The notes under the pieces: model-generated
Seen by the model: the letters and a program-made list of their open reading frames with translations, nothing else
The model's database searches: none
What the model was told of the DNA's origin: nothing
Translations under genes and position numbers: made by a program
In this document: positions 1 to 6,683 of the stretch, in pieces
Position numbering within the stretch: the stretch's first letter is position 1
Layout: every line of letters begins with the position of its first letter
From: an uncultured Clostridia bacterium
GTDB taxonomy: Bacteria; Bacillota; Clostridia; Oscillospirales; CAG-382
Length of the DNA: 22,661 nt
NCBI GenBank assembly: GCA_947305675.1
Contig: CAMZED010000013.1
Coordinates: 1 to 22,661, forward strand
Direction of reading: 5' to 3'

Positions 1-89
1 CTGCATCTGAAATGTACGCTTGCTTTTCCCAAAATGCCCGAAAAAGCCGGTTTTTGGGCGGAATGCATCTAAATTGACCGCCACGGTCA

Positions 90-123
90 GAAAAAGTCCG
101 ACGCGCAAGCGCCGGGCTTTTTC
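90..123. terminator. Bidirectional terminator hairpin downstream of the DUF4434 lipoprotein gene
   Basis: An 11-bp arm at 90-100 pairs with 113-123 (one G-U pair), continues across one mismatch with a 3-bp CGC/GCG, and closes on a GCAA tetraloop. On the minus strand the hairpin ends in TTTTTC, as expected for a Rho-independent terminator of the minus-strand gene whose stop lies at 215-217. Confidence 0.65.
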
Positions 124-148
124 AATGAAGTCGCCCCGCCCACGGGGT

Positions 149-176
149 CCCCGAAACGCGCGAGCGCGTTTTGGGG
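149..176. other. Second hairpin downstream of the DUF4434 lipoprotein gene
   Basis: CCCCGAAACGCG at 149-160 pairs with CGCGTTTTGGGG at 165-176 around a CGAG loop (12 bp with one G-U). There is no clear T-run on either side, so it may stabilise the 3' end rather than terminate. Together with the hairpin at 90-123 it fills the 214 bases left of the first gene, where I see no coding sequence. Confidence 0.5.
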
Positions 177-214
177 AATGGGCCGGCGAGGGATTGCGTA
201 TTTCGATTCAAATC

Positions 215-2266
215 CTAATCGGCGAAAACTTTTATTTCATCAATAAATATCCAGCTCTGGTCGGTTGTAAACGTGAACTTAACGTATCGCCCTTCGGCGT
301 CGGATTCGATCGGGACGTCCCTTACGATCCTCACCGAGGAATCGACGCCTTTGTCCGGATCGAATTCCGCGTCGGCGACCGTTTTAAAAACTTTTCCGTC
401 GGAGGATACTTCTATCTTTATCCCGACGGGGGAATAAACTCCGGCATAACCGCCTCCGAGCGTGCCGATTTCAAACGCGTAGATCGATTTTTCAATTTGA
501 CCGAGGTCGATAACGACCGAAGGCCTGCCGAGAAACCCGCACCACGCCGAATCGTAATACGCCGCCTGTCCGAAATTGCCGTCGGTGAGCGTAATTCCGT
601 CCTCGTCGGGATAGGAATCTTCCGGCGCTTTATCAATTATATAGCCCTTTCCCGCCGCGGCGTTGCGCCCCGACCTTCCGCTGCATTCCACCGTAAAAGC
701 GAACGCGGGACCGTCGCCGCCGCTGTAATCAGTCGCGTATATCTTATATTCCGCCTTGCCCGAGGTGCTGTGGTTATAATCGGTCAAAACCGCCGAATAC
801 TCTTTTGCGCCGAATTCCGCCGATTTGTCGAAATAACGTAACAGTTCGCCGTTTTTTGTGATCTTTATCCCGCGCAGGGTTTGCGTTTCGTCTTTGAACA
901 CGGCGGATATCTTCACAACGCTGCCGTCCTTTGAAGCGGTATATTCAATTTTCGGCGCCTCAAGGCGGCATTGGGGCAACGCGCCGTTGTCGTAATAATA
1001 TTTATAGGCGTTATGATATCCGGTTTTGCCGGTATCCGGATTCTGATAATGCGAATAGGCAAACGTAACGTGAGTGTCGGTATATTGCGAACTTATATTC
1101 AACTGTTCGACAAACCTGTCAAGCGGAGCGGTGCTCCAGTCCGCCTGGGTAAAATCCTCGTTGTTCGCCCAGAATCTAAGTCCGGGTTCGGTGTCGACCG
1201 CCGCTTTGATCGCCTTGAAATAGCCGTCGAGCTGTTCGATATGAATATGCCCGGCTCCGACCGAATCCTGGCAGCAGAAAATATCGCCCTCTCTGAAATC
1301 GGTCTGTGCGAATACTTCCGTCCAAAGTCTGCGCGTCGCTTCACAGCCGGCTCCCGCCGCGGAAATAAACGGAGAAAGCATCATCGGCATCTCCGGCGAA
1401 AAACTGTTCAATCCGTTTAAATATAGGTTTAAAAGCCCCGCCGCATTCTTTATCTGGACCGGAGTTGCGTACATATTGTAAAACTCGAAAACAAAATACC
1501 AGCCGCAAAGCGTATTGCCGTATTTCGGCTTGTATTCGTCGTATATCTGCTTGGCGCCCTTTACGCCGAGCTCCGCCTGGCGCCTTATCCACGAAGGGTC
1601 GTTTACGCCTTTCTCCCACCATTCCGAACTGTCGTTCAAGCCGACAAAGACTTTAAATCCCGTCTTTCGGGCGGCGGAAAGCAGCTTTTCAAGGAATCCC
1701 GAATCGGCTGTTTCGATCGTCGCCGCGCGGTCTCCCTGCGAAAAAGACTGTTTAAAATAAACACTTTGGACTTTTTCGTTTTCGGTGACGAACGACCATT
1801 GAAGAATGATCTTGTCGATCCCGACTTCGCGCATATATTCAAGGTGTTTTATCAGCCGCTCCTCGCTGTACCCCGCGAAAAACGAAGGCTGCATGAACGT
1901 CCCCGAAACCACCGGATAGTCCTTTTCGGCGGTTACGGGATCGGCGCTTTCGTCCCGGCTCGGTTCCGAAACTGTTTTGCCGTCGGATATTTCACCGGTT
2001 CCGGAGTATTCGCCTGATTCATTTGAAGACATATTCTGACCGACCTCGCTTTCACCGCTTCCGCTCTCCGCGTCCGTTTCGCTTTCGCCGAAAGATTCGT
2101 CTCCCGGAACGCTCACGGCACTTTCGTTCGCGGAGGTATTCGGTCCGTCCGTTGAACTGTCCGCGGATATTGCGCCGCTTTCGTTTGCCGGGGATCCGCA
2201 TCCCGATGAAAAAACGTATAATACCGTCAATACAGACACCAAAATGATCAATAAAACCTTTTTCAT
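215..2266 (-). CDS. Secreted lipoprotein with DUF4434 glycosidase-like barrel and C-terminal discoidin-like domain
   Basis: This is a 683-aa surface lipoprotein. I chose the ATG at 2266, not an upstream start, because GGAGG lies just before it and the signal peptide begins there (MKK, then a hydrophobic run). The signal peptide ends at a loose lipobox, FSSGC, with Cys23 the likely lipid anchor. Residues about 24-115 are a Ser/Glu/Gly/Asp-rich linker across the wall. From about residue 120, GTFMQPSFF and later GIDKIILQW, KVFVGL and the EWW region match the DUF4434 family, TIM-barrel proteins related to glycoside hydrolases. The C-terminal 120 or so residues (VVIDLGQ, GIKIEVSSDGKVFKTV, RYVKFTF, FIDEIKVFAD) resemble an F5/8-type C (discoidin) sugar-binding fold. 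A role in binding or cutting extracellular glycans is inferred; the substrate is unknown. It ends in TAG and has its own promoter, divergent from the gene at 2395. Confidence 0.85.
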   Translation of the reverse strand: MKKVLLIILVSVLTVLYVFSSGCGSPANESGAISADSSTDGPNTSANESAVSVPGDESFGESETDAESGSGESEVGQNMSSNESGEYSGTGEISDGKTVSEPSRDESADPVTAEKDYPVVSGTFMQPSFFAGYSEERLIKHLEYMREVGIDKIILQWSFVTENEKVQSVYFKQSFSQGDRAATIETADSGFLEKLLSAARKTGFKVFVGLNDSSEWWEKGVNDPSWIRRQAELGVKGAKQIYDEYKPKYGNTLCGWYFVFEFYNMYATPVQIKNAAGLLNLYLNGLNSFSPEMPMMLSPFISAAGAGCEATRRLWTEVFAQTDFREGDIFCCQDSVGAGHIHIEQLDGYFKAIKAAVDTEPGLRFWANNEDFTQADWSTAPLDRFVEQLNISSQYTDTHVTFAYSHYQNPDTGKTGYHNAYKYYYDNGALPQCRLEAPKIEYTASKDGSVVKISAVFKDETQTLRGIKITKNGELLRYFDKSAEFGAKEYSAVLTDYNHSTSGKAEYKIYATDYSGGDGPAFAFTVECSGRSGRNAAAGKGYIIDKAPEDSYPDEDGITLTDGNFGQAAYYDSAWCGFLGRPSVVIDLGQIEKSIYAFEIGTLGGGYAGVYSPVGIKIEVSSDGKVFKTVADAEFDPDKGVDSSVRIVRDVPIESDAEGRYVKFTFTTDQSWIFIDEIKVFAD

Positions 2267-2295
2267 AGCGAACGGCCTCCGGGTTTGTTTTTTAC

Positions 2296-2324
2296 AGTAT
2301 AACAAACTCTTCGCCCAAGGTCAA
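2296..2324 (-). promoter_or_regulatory. Sigma-A type promoter for the DUF4434 lipoprotein gene
   Basis: On the minus strand TTGACC (2324-2319) and TATACT (2301-2296) are separated by 17 bases, about 30 bases before the start codon and its GGAGG site. Confidence 0.75.
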
Positions 2325-2336
2325 GTATTTATGATG

Positions 2337-2365
2337 TTGACAACAAAATCAAAATATGTTACCTT
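2337..2365 (+). promoter_or_regulatory. Candidate promoter for the 297-aa protein gene
   Basis: TTGACA (2337-2342), a 17-base spacer, then TACCTT (2360-2365), which keeps the TA...T positions of a -10 box. It is back to back with the minus-strand promoter at 2296-2324. The start codon is at 2395. Confidence 0.5.
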
Positions 2366-2394
2366 ATAAAAAACGGTACTTCGGAGGTATTCGG

Positions 2395-3288
2395 ATGTTC
2401 AACAATATCGAAGATCGAAATAAAAGAGGGGATGAAGAAGCCGTCTGCGGCGGCACGACAGAGAGTTTCGATCCTTCCGCGAAAAGAGAGATCGTATCGG
2501 ACGACGTGACTTATTTCGCCGTGGAATCGAGATATTCTTCCGATCCCGACGATATCGCGTTCATATCGGCTTTTGCCGCGCCAGCCGGAAACGGCTGCTT
2601 CGTGCATTCAGCGACCTCCGACGGATTATGGCTCGAGGAAATAAAAACCGGTTTTGCGCTTATAAAAGACGACGTTATGAAAGAACTCGCTTCCTTTGCG
2701 CGCAGGCATTCGCTCGCCGCCGAAAACGGCAGGCATACTTTCACCCACGGCTTGCCCGAAAACTTCGGCGGAAGTATCGATATAAGATATGCAAGCGGGG
2801 AATATATCAGTATTTCCGACAATACCGCTCCGGTCATCACAGGTGAAGCCGGCGCCGAACTTGCCGCGCTGTTTGCCGATTACTGCGGGCGTGAACAGGT
2901 CGAACTGCCCGATCCCGAAGATATCCGCTCGGTCGTCTTTTACGAACGCCGCAAAGACGGCGGCTATACCGAAGCGCGGCTTGAACTTTCCGCCGACGGG
3001 ACGGGGAAGAATATAAAAGACAGTAAGTACGAGTCGGGATCTGTTTATCATTCCGAAAAAGAAGTCGACGCGGCGACCGTGTCGTCCATAAAGAAGATCA
3101 TAAAAGAATCGGCTCTGTTCGCCCGCGCTCTGCTTCCGGTGAAAAAATACGCCGGTTTATCGGAAAAAACTCTTACTTTCGGGTTTTCCGACGGTTCGGT
3201 ATTGACGGTACCGTCGGATTCGATAAATCCCGGCGGCTTGCCCGACGGATTCTTTGAGATCGAACTGGAAATGACGGTAAAACATTGA
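2395..3288 (+). CDS. Unrecognised acidic cytoplasmic protein, possibly an internal duplication
   Basis: A 297-aa protein that I do not recognise. The ATG at 2395 is chosen over an upstream in-frame ATG because GGAGG at 2383-2387 lies 7 bases before it. There is no signal peptide or membrane segment; the N-terminal 40 residues are charged and probably disordered. The two halves look related by eye. Each has a helix-rich stretch (about residues 85-105 and 220-240) followed by a beta hairpin ending in an [AS]-[SD]-G-[ES] turn (IDIRYASGEYISIS near 130; LTFGFSDGSVLTV near 265). It stands alone, with its own promoter and a terminator right after it. It reads as a real gene because of its promoter, ribosome binding site and long open frame, but no function can be given. 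Confidence 0.7.
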   Translation: MFNNIEDRNKRGDEEAVCGGTTESFDPSAKREIVSDDVTYFAVESRYSSDPDDIAFISAFAAPAGNGCFVHSATSDGLWLEEIKTGFALIKDDVMKELASFARRHSLAAENGRHTFTHGLPENFGGSIDIRYASGEYISISDNTAPVITGEAGAELAALFADYCGREQVELPDPEDIRSVVFYERRKDGGYTEARLELSADGTGKNIKDSKYESGSVYHSEKEVDAATVSSIKKIIKESALFARALLPVKKYAGLSEKTLTFGFSDGSVLTVPSDSINPGGLPDGFFEIELEMTVKH

Positions 3289-3293
3289 ATTTG

Positions 3294-3331
3294 CCGCCGG
3301 GGTACTTTTTCACCCCGACGGTTTCTCTTTT
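3294..3331 (+). terminator. Rho-independent terminator after the 297-aa protein gene
   Basis: A 10-base arm at 3294-3303 pairs with 3312-3321 with one mismatch (CGGGGT/ACCCCG core), loop ACTTTTTC, followed by a T-rich tract. It separates this gene from the suf operon. Confidence 0.7.
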
Positions 3332-3356
3332 TCGCCGCACAAATTAATACACATAC

Positions 3357-3385
3357 TTGCAAAACTTTTCTTTTTATGATATAAT
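3357..3385 (+). promoter_or_regulatory. Promoter of the sufC-sufB-like operon
   Basis: TTGCAA (3357-3362), 17-base spacer, TATAAT (3380-3385). The sufC ATG is at 3421. I saw no IscR/SufR-like operator that I could name. Confidence 0.75.
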
Positions 3386-3420
3386 CAATCGGTTAAGTAA
3401 ATAATGTGCGAGGAATTTTT

Positions 3421-4164
3421 ATGCTTCAACTGAAAAACGTGTCTTTCGCCGTCGATCCGCGCGGCGAAAACAAAGAAATAATAAAGAATATCGACCTGAC
3501 CGTTCCGAAAAACAAACTTATTGTGGTGACCGGCCCGAACGGCGGCGGCAAATCCACGCTGGCAAGGCTTATTGCCGGGGTGGAAAAACCGTCTTCCGGC
3601 AAGATTTTTTTCAACGGAGAGGATATCACCGAAAAAAGTATTACCGAACGCGCTCGCGCCGGGATCGCTTATGCTTTTCAGCAGCCGGTGCGTTTTAAAG
3701 GACTCAACGTGTTCGATCTTCTCCACATCGCCTGCGGCAGGAAGCTCGACGTCGGCGAGGCTTGCGAATATCTTTCCGCGGTGGGGCTCTGCGCGCGCGA
3801 TTATATCGACCGCGAGGTGAATTCGAGCCTTTCCGGCGGCGAACTTAAAAGGATCGAGATCGCCACCGTCATCGCAAGGTCGGCGGAGCTTTCGGTTTTC
3901 GACGAACCCGAGGCGGGGATCGATCTTTGGAGCTTCCAAAGCCTTATCGAAGTATTCGAGAATATGCGTAAGAAAGTAAAAGACAGCTCCGTACTCATAA
4001 TCTCTCACCAGGAACGCATACTCAACATCGCCGACGAGATAATCGTTATCAAAGACGGCTCGGTTCAAAGAAGCGGAAGCAGGGAAGAAGTTATGCCGAC
4101 ACTTGTCGGGACATCATCCGCCGTGAACTACTGCTCCAGAATCGATCCGCGCAAAGGAGAATGA
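3421..4164 (+). CDS. sufC: SufC-type ABC ATPase of Fe-S cluster assembly
   Basis: A 247-aa cytosolic ATPase that pairs with a SufB-type scaffold in Fe-S cluster biogenesis. All ABC motifs are present: Walker A GPNGGGKST (38-46), Q-loop AFQQP (85-89), signature LSGGELKRIEIA (137-148), Walker B plus D-loop VFDEPEAGIDL (159-169), and the switch His in IISHQ (His196). AFQQP, the signature with ELKRIEIA, and DEPEAGIDL are characteristic of SufC rather than of a transporter ATPase, and no permease lies nearby. The ATG at 3421 is preferred over the GTG 15 bases upstream because GAGG sits about 8 bases before it. It is the first gene of a two-gene operon; its TGA is 4 bases before the next ATG and its last codons contain that gene's GGAG site. 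Length is normal for the family. Confidence 0.93.
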   Translation: MLQLKNVSFAVDPRGENKEIIKNIDLTVPKNKLIVVTGPNGGGKSTLARLIAGVEKPSSGKIFFNGEDITEKSITERARAGIAYAFQQPVRFKGLNVFDLLHIACGRKLDVGEACEYLSAVGLCARDYIDREVNSSLSGGELKRIEIATVIARSAELSVFDEPEAGIDLWSFQSLIEVFENMRKKVKDSSVLIISHQERILNIADEIIVIKDGSVQRSGSREEVMPTLVGTSSAVNYCSRIDPRKGE

Positions 4165-4168
4165 ATCA

Positions 4169-5095
4169 ATGCTGCAACTTGACGAGATACAAAAAAGACT
4201 TTTAAAAGAAGTCGCCGGGCTTCACGAAGTTCCCGAGGGAGCTTATAATATCCGTTCCAACAGCCAAGCCGCCGGAAGAAGGTCGACCGCCAATATCGAG
4301 ATCACCCCCAAGACCGACGTAAGCGGCATCGACATCCGCATAAAACCCGGAACAAAGAACGAAAGCGTTCATATCCCCGTGGTAATGACTCAGACCGGGC
4401 TTAAAGAAGTGGTTTACAACGATTTTTACATAGGCGAAGATTCCGACGTGGTCATCGTCGCCGGTTGCGGGATCGATAACTGCGGCAATCAGGATTCTCA
4501 GCACGACGGCGTTCACCGCTTTTTTGTGGGCAGGAACGCAAAGGTAAAATACGTCGAGAAGCATTACGGCTCGGGTTCCGGCAGCGGCAAAAGGATACTG
4601 AATCCCGTAACCGAGGTATATCAAGAGGCGGGAAGTTACGTTGAAATGGAAATGGTGCAGATAAAAGGCGTCGACGACACCAACCGCACCACCACCGCCG
4701 AACTTGCAGAAGGCGCAAAACTCACCGTGCGCGAAAGGCTTATGACTCACGGCGAGCAGAACGCCGTAAGCAATTACGTAGTTACGCTAAACGGTAAAGA
4801 TTCCAGCGCCGACGTCGTATCGCGCTCGGTCGCACGGGAAAATTCCTATCAGAAATTTGACGCCAAAATCATCGGCAACGCCCCATGCCACGGCCACACC
4901 GAATGCGATTCGATAATTATGGACAAGGGCAGGATACTTGCTGTTCCCGGGCTCGAAGCCAACGATCTGGACGCCGAACTCTTCCACGAAGCGGCTATCG
5001 GCAAGATCGCCGGCGATCAGCTTATTAAACTGATGACTTTGGGATTGACCGAATCCGAAGCGGAAGAGCAGATCATAAACGGATTTTTGAAATAA
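4169..5095 (+). CDS. sufB: Short SufB/SufD-family Fe-S scaffold protein
   Basis: A 308-aa SufB/SufD-family protein, far shorter than the roughly 470-aa SufB of classical suf operons. It consists mainly of the beta-helix core and C-terminal helical part. Candidate ligands are Cys100 and Cys105 in GCGIDNCGNQDSQHDGVH with His112/His116, and Cys240 and Cys246 in APCHGHTECD. The C-terminal motif AELFHEAAIGKI is the conserved SufB/D helix that contacts SufC. The start is supported by GGAG 9 bases upstream. SufC plus one short SufB is the two-component minimal SUF-like arrangement known from anaerobic archaea and Clostridia (SmsCB), in which no SufD, SufS, SufU or SufE accompanies it; none is seen here. 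It presumably acts as a homodimer with two SufC subunits (inference). The gene symbol is approximate; smsB would also fit. Confidence 0.88.
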   Translation: MLQLDEIQKRLLKEVAGLHEVPEGAYNIRSNSQAAGRRSTANIEITPKTDVSGIDIRIKPGTKNESVHIPVVMTQTGLKEVVYNDFYIGEDSDVVIVAGCGIDNCGNQDSQHDGVHRFFVGRNAKVKYVEKHYGSGSGSGKRILNPVTEVYQEAGSYVEMEMVQIKGVDDTNRTTTAELAEGAKLTVRERLMTHGEQNAVSNYVVTLNGKDSSADVVSRSVARENSYQKFDAKIIGNAPCHGHTECDSIIMDKGRILAVPGLEANDLDAELFHEAAIGKIAGDQLIKLMTLGLTESEAEEQIINGFLK

Positions 5096-5102
5096 TAAGA
5101 AA

Positions 5103-5129
5103 AAATGGCGGAGCGCGGCTCCGCCATTT
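5103..5129 (+). terminator. Hairpin after the suf operon, first copy of a repeated stem
   Basis: A perfect 12-bp stem (5103-5114 with 5118-5129, AAATGGCGGAGC arm, GCG loop) begins 7 bases after the suf stop codon. Only TTTC follows, so termination would be weak. The same stem, with one G-U, recurs at 5369-5393. Confidence 0.55.
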
Positions 5130-5156
5130 CAGCCTGAAGACAAAGTCTTCAGGCTG
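5130..5156 (+). other. Second perfect hairpin in tandem after the suf operon
   Basis: CAGCCTGAAGAC at 5130-5141 pairs perfectly with 5145-5156 around an AAA loop. It abuts the preceding hairpin directly and has no T-run. It is either part of a compound 3' end structure or part of a repeat. Confidence 0.55.
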
Positions 5157-5187
5157 AGCAGAGTGCAGAGAAGCGAGATATTTTTTT

Positions 5188-5234
5188 CGAAAAGCGAGCG
5201 TCGGCGTACAAGTGTACGACAGTCGAGCTTTTCG
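5188..5234 (+). repeat. Dispersed palindromic repeat element, copy 1
   Basis: The 43-base core at 5190-5232 starts AAAAGCGAGCG and ends GTCGAGCTTTT, with CGTACA/TGTACG in the middle, so it can fold on itself. Its reverse complement occurs at 6601-6643 with 41 of 43 bases identical, and weaker similarity continues about 20 bases on both sides (GCAGA-AGCGA... and ...AAGCAC). It is a REP/MITE-like non-coding element. Confidence 0.75.
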
Positions 5235-5250
5235 GAAAAGCACTGTTTTT

Positions 5251-5292
5251 AAAGGGGTTACGCGGCTTTGGTGAAAGCAGCATAACCCCTTT
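5251..5292. terminator. Large hairpin, possible terminator
   Basis: AAAGGGGTTA at 5251-5260 pairs with TAACCCCTTT at 5283-5292, with an inner GCTTT/AAAGC stem. TTTGTGTTTGTCTT follows on the plus strand. It may stop plus-strand read-through from suf or end the minus-strand transcript that starts near 5483. Confidence 0.45.
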
Positions 5293-5368
5293 GTGTTTGT
5301 CTTATTTGAGCATTTGACGCCGCTCGTGCCGTATCGGTGCGTAAATAGCCGCTTTGTCTGCGCTCTGA

Positions 5369-5393
5369 AATGGCGGAGCGCGGCTCCGTCATT
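5369..5393 (-). terminator. Hairpin overlapping the stop of the small Cys-rich ORF
   Basis: AATGGCGGAGC (5369-5379) pairs with GCTCCGTCATT (5383-5393), one G-U. It is the same stem as at 5103-5129. The TGA of the minus-strand Cys-rich ORF lies inside the arm. No T-run follows on the minus strand, so it may act as an RNA 3' structure rather than a classical terminator. Confidence 0.4.
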
Positions 5394-5439
5394 CTTCGCA
5401 TTTGCCGCAGTTCGAGCATCCGTTGCAGGCGATCTTCAT
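5389..5439 (-). CDS. Candidate 16-residue CxxCxxCxxC microprotein
   Basis: From ATG 5439 the ORF reads MKIACNGCSNCGKCEE, with Cys5, 8, 11 and 14 in a regular CxxCxxCxxC pattern like the first three ligands and fourth Cys of a bacterial ferredoxin loop. AAAGGTG lies 4 bases upstream. The frame is open further upstream with two more Cys (KCERCP); an ATA at 5460 preceded by AAGGA at 6 bases could give a 23-residue, six-Cys form. A consensus promoter lies about 50 bases upstream and a hairpin overlaps the stop. An overlapping 65-aa frame (5258-5455) is less convincing because its start is badly spaced from AAGGA and it runs through hairpins. I do not recognise a family. Metal or Fe-S binding is a hypothesis, suggested by the Cys spacing and the converging suf operon. 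Confidence 0.4.
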   Translation of the reverse strand: MKIACNGCSNCGKCEE

Positions 5440-5489
5440 AGGGCACCTTTCGCATTTTATGCGGTTTCCTTGCGTTTTGATATGCCTAT

Positions 5490-5518
5490 ATAATACACCG
5501 CGGCGGCTTTGAAGTCAA
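5490..5518 (-). promoter_or_regulatory. Strong minus-strand promoter in front of the Cys-rich small ORF
   Basis: On the minus strand TTGACT (5518-5513), a 17-base spacer, TATTAT (5495-5490). The only gene-like sequence downstream before the hairpins is the CxxCxxCxxC ORF. Its -35 box is 11 bases from the -35 box of the divergent plus-strand promoter. Confidence 0.65.
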
Positions 5519-5528
5519 CAAAATTGTG

Positions 5529-5557
5529 TTGACATATTTATTTGTGCGTGGTATAAT
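5529..5557 (+). promoter_or_regulatory. Consensus promoter of the membrane-anchored surface protein
   Basis: TTGACA (5529-5534), 17-base spacer, TATAAT (5552-5557): a perfect match to the sigma-A consensus. The start codon follows at 5604. Confidence 0.85.
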
Positions 5558-5603
5558 TTACATGTATCGGTATAACCGAAATCTTATTTATGAGGAAAAC
5601 AAA

Positions 5604-6461
5604 ATGAAGAAATTATTTGCTGTCTCTCTCGCGGCTCTTCTCCTCGTTTCCGCTTTCGCCTTCGGCGCTCTTGCGGAAGAAACCGAAAAGAGCCTTCTTC
5701 CCGGTGCCGACGCCGGCTGGCATTGCGACCCTTGCGGAAGTGACGGGATCATGGAAGTCACCGAGGAAAACGGTGCGATCCTGTTTACCAACACTCAGCC
5801 CGCGGGCTGGCCTTACGCCGACATTATTTTTGCCGAACCGGTCACTGCAAGCATCGAAAACGACGCTTTGGTTTTCGATTTTGACGCTTCGGTCCAGACA
5901 AACATAACATTCCTTCTCCCCGGCGACGCCGAATTCCCGCTTTCCTGCACCGCTTTCAAGTTTGATACTTACGAAAAAGAATCCGGCGACATTCAGACCG
6001 GAACCTACAAGGGCAAGATCACGCTCAAAGATCTTGTCGAGGCGCAGTCCAACTACGGCAAAAACAGTTTCCCGACTTCCGCCATCGACGGCGACACCGT
6101 CACTTTCACCGGGCTTAAAGTCTTCTCGTCCGGCGCAAATTCGGTCACCACGGTCCGCAGGCTCGGTATAATCGTTTCCGATTCCGGAAATGATCCCGTT
6201 GAATCCGTAGACCCGGTTGAATCTTCCGAACCTGTCGAATCCGAAGACCAGGTTGAATCTTCCGAACCCGAACCCGTCGAATCTTCCGAACCTGCAGCCG
6301 AATCCGAACCCGCAGCCGAATCCGCTGCTGAATCCGCGGCTCCTTCGGAACCCTCTGATAACAGCGGCAGCGGCTTACCCGTCGGCGCCATCATCGGCAT
6401 CATCGCGGGCGTCATCGTTATCATCTGCGCGGTGGTATTTATCCTCAAAAAGAAGAAATAA
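5604..6461 (+). CDS. Secreted surface protein with C-terminal membrane anchor
   Basis: A 285-aa protein. ATG 5604 is chosen because GAGG lies 8 bases before it and a clear signal peptide starts there (MKKLFAVSLAALLLVSAFAFGALAEE, probable cleavage after ALA). The upstream in-frame ATG at 5526 falls within the promoter. Residues about 30-190 form a beta-rich domain with paired Cys (CDPCG), aromatic residues (AGWPYADIIF) and a hydrophobic strand pattern, resembling a carbohydrate-binding jelly roll, but I cannot name the family. Then comes a 55-residue low-complexity linker of EPVESSEP/AAESEP units. The C-terminus is a membrane segment rich in Gly/Ile/Val (LPVGAIIGIIAGVIVIICAVVFIL) ending in KKKK. 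LPVGA is not an LPxTG sortase signal, so the protein is likely held by the membrane helix. It is driven by a perfect promoter, suggesting high expression. Function unknown. Confidence 0.8.
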   Translation: MKKLFAVSLAALLLVSAFAFGALAEETEKSLLPGADAGWHCDPCGSDGIMEVTEENGAILFTNTQPAGWPYADIIFAEPVTASIENDALVFDFDASVQTNITFLLPGDAEFPLSCTAFKFDTYEKESGDIQTGTYKGKITLKDLVEAQSNYGKNSFPTSAIDGDTVTFTGLKVFSSGANSVTTVRRLGIIVSDSGNDPVESVDPVESSEPVESEDQVESSEPEPVESSEPAAESEPAAESAAESAAPSEPSDNSGSGLPVGAIIGIIAGVIVIICAVVFILKKKK

Positions 6462-6470
6462 GACGGAACC

Positions 6471-6557
6471 GCACATAAGCGCTGATTTACGCACAAGTAA
6501 TTAATTAAAAACAACGAACGGGTTATACCACTCTTACGTTTGGTATAACCTGTTTTT
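6471..6557 (+). repeat. 87-bp direct repeat, copy A, carrying a terminator
   Basis: This starts GCACATAAGCGCTGATTTAC and ends in a T-run. Copy B at 6684-6770 differs at two positions only. The right half is a Rho-independent terminator: a 13-bp stem at 6518-6530/6541-6553 (one G-U), a 10-base loop and TTTTT. It ends the surface-protein transcript 10 bases after its stop codon. Confidence 0.85.
6518..6557 (+). terminator. Terminator of the surface-protein gene (copy A)
   Basis: ACGGGTTATACCA pairs with TGGTATAACCTGT around CTCTTACGTT, followed by T's. Confidence 0.8.
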
Positions 6558-6598
6558 TGTTCCCCTGATTATCATGATTTGTATAACTTGTGCTTGCA

Positions 6599-6645
6599 CG
6601 AAAAGCTCGACTGCCGTACATTTGTACGCCGACGCTCGCTTTTCC
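6599..6645 (-). repeat. Dispersed palindromic repeat element, copy 2 (inverted)
   Basis: The core at 6601-6643 is the reverse complement of 5190-5232 with two differences. It lies between the two 87-bp direct repeats, in a 126-base insert with no ORF of note. Confidence 0.75.
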
Positions 6646-6683
6646 TGCAAAATCATTCGCTTCTGCGCGGTTCTGTTTCGTAT

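Noticed and set aside
5258..5455. 65-codon minus-strand frame overlapping the Cys-rich ORF
   Set aside because: Its start is 11 bases from the nearest AAGGA, its composition is repeat-like, and it runs through two hairpins. The overlapping Cys-spaced frame is more gene-like.
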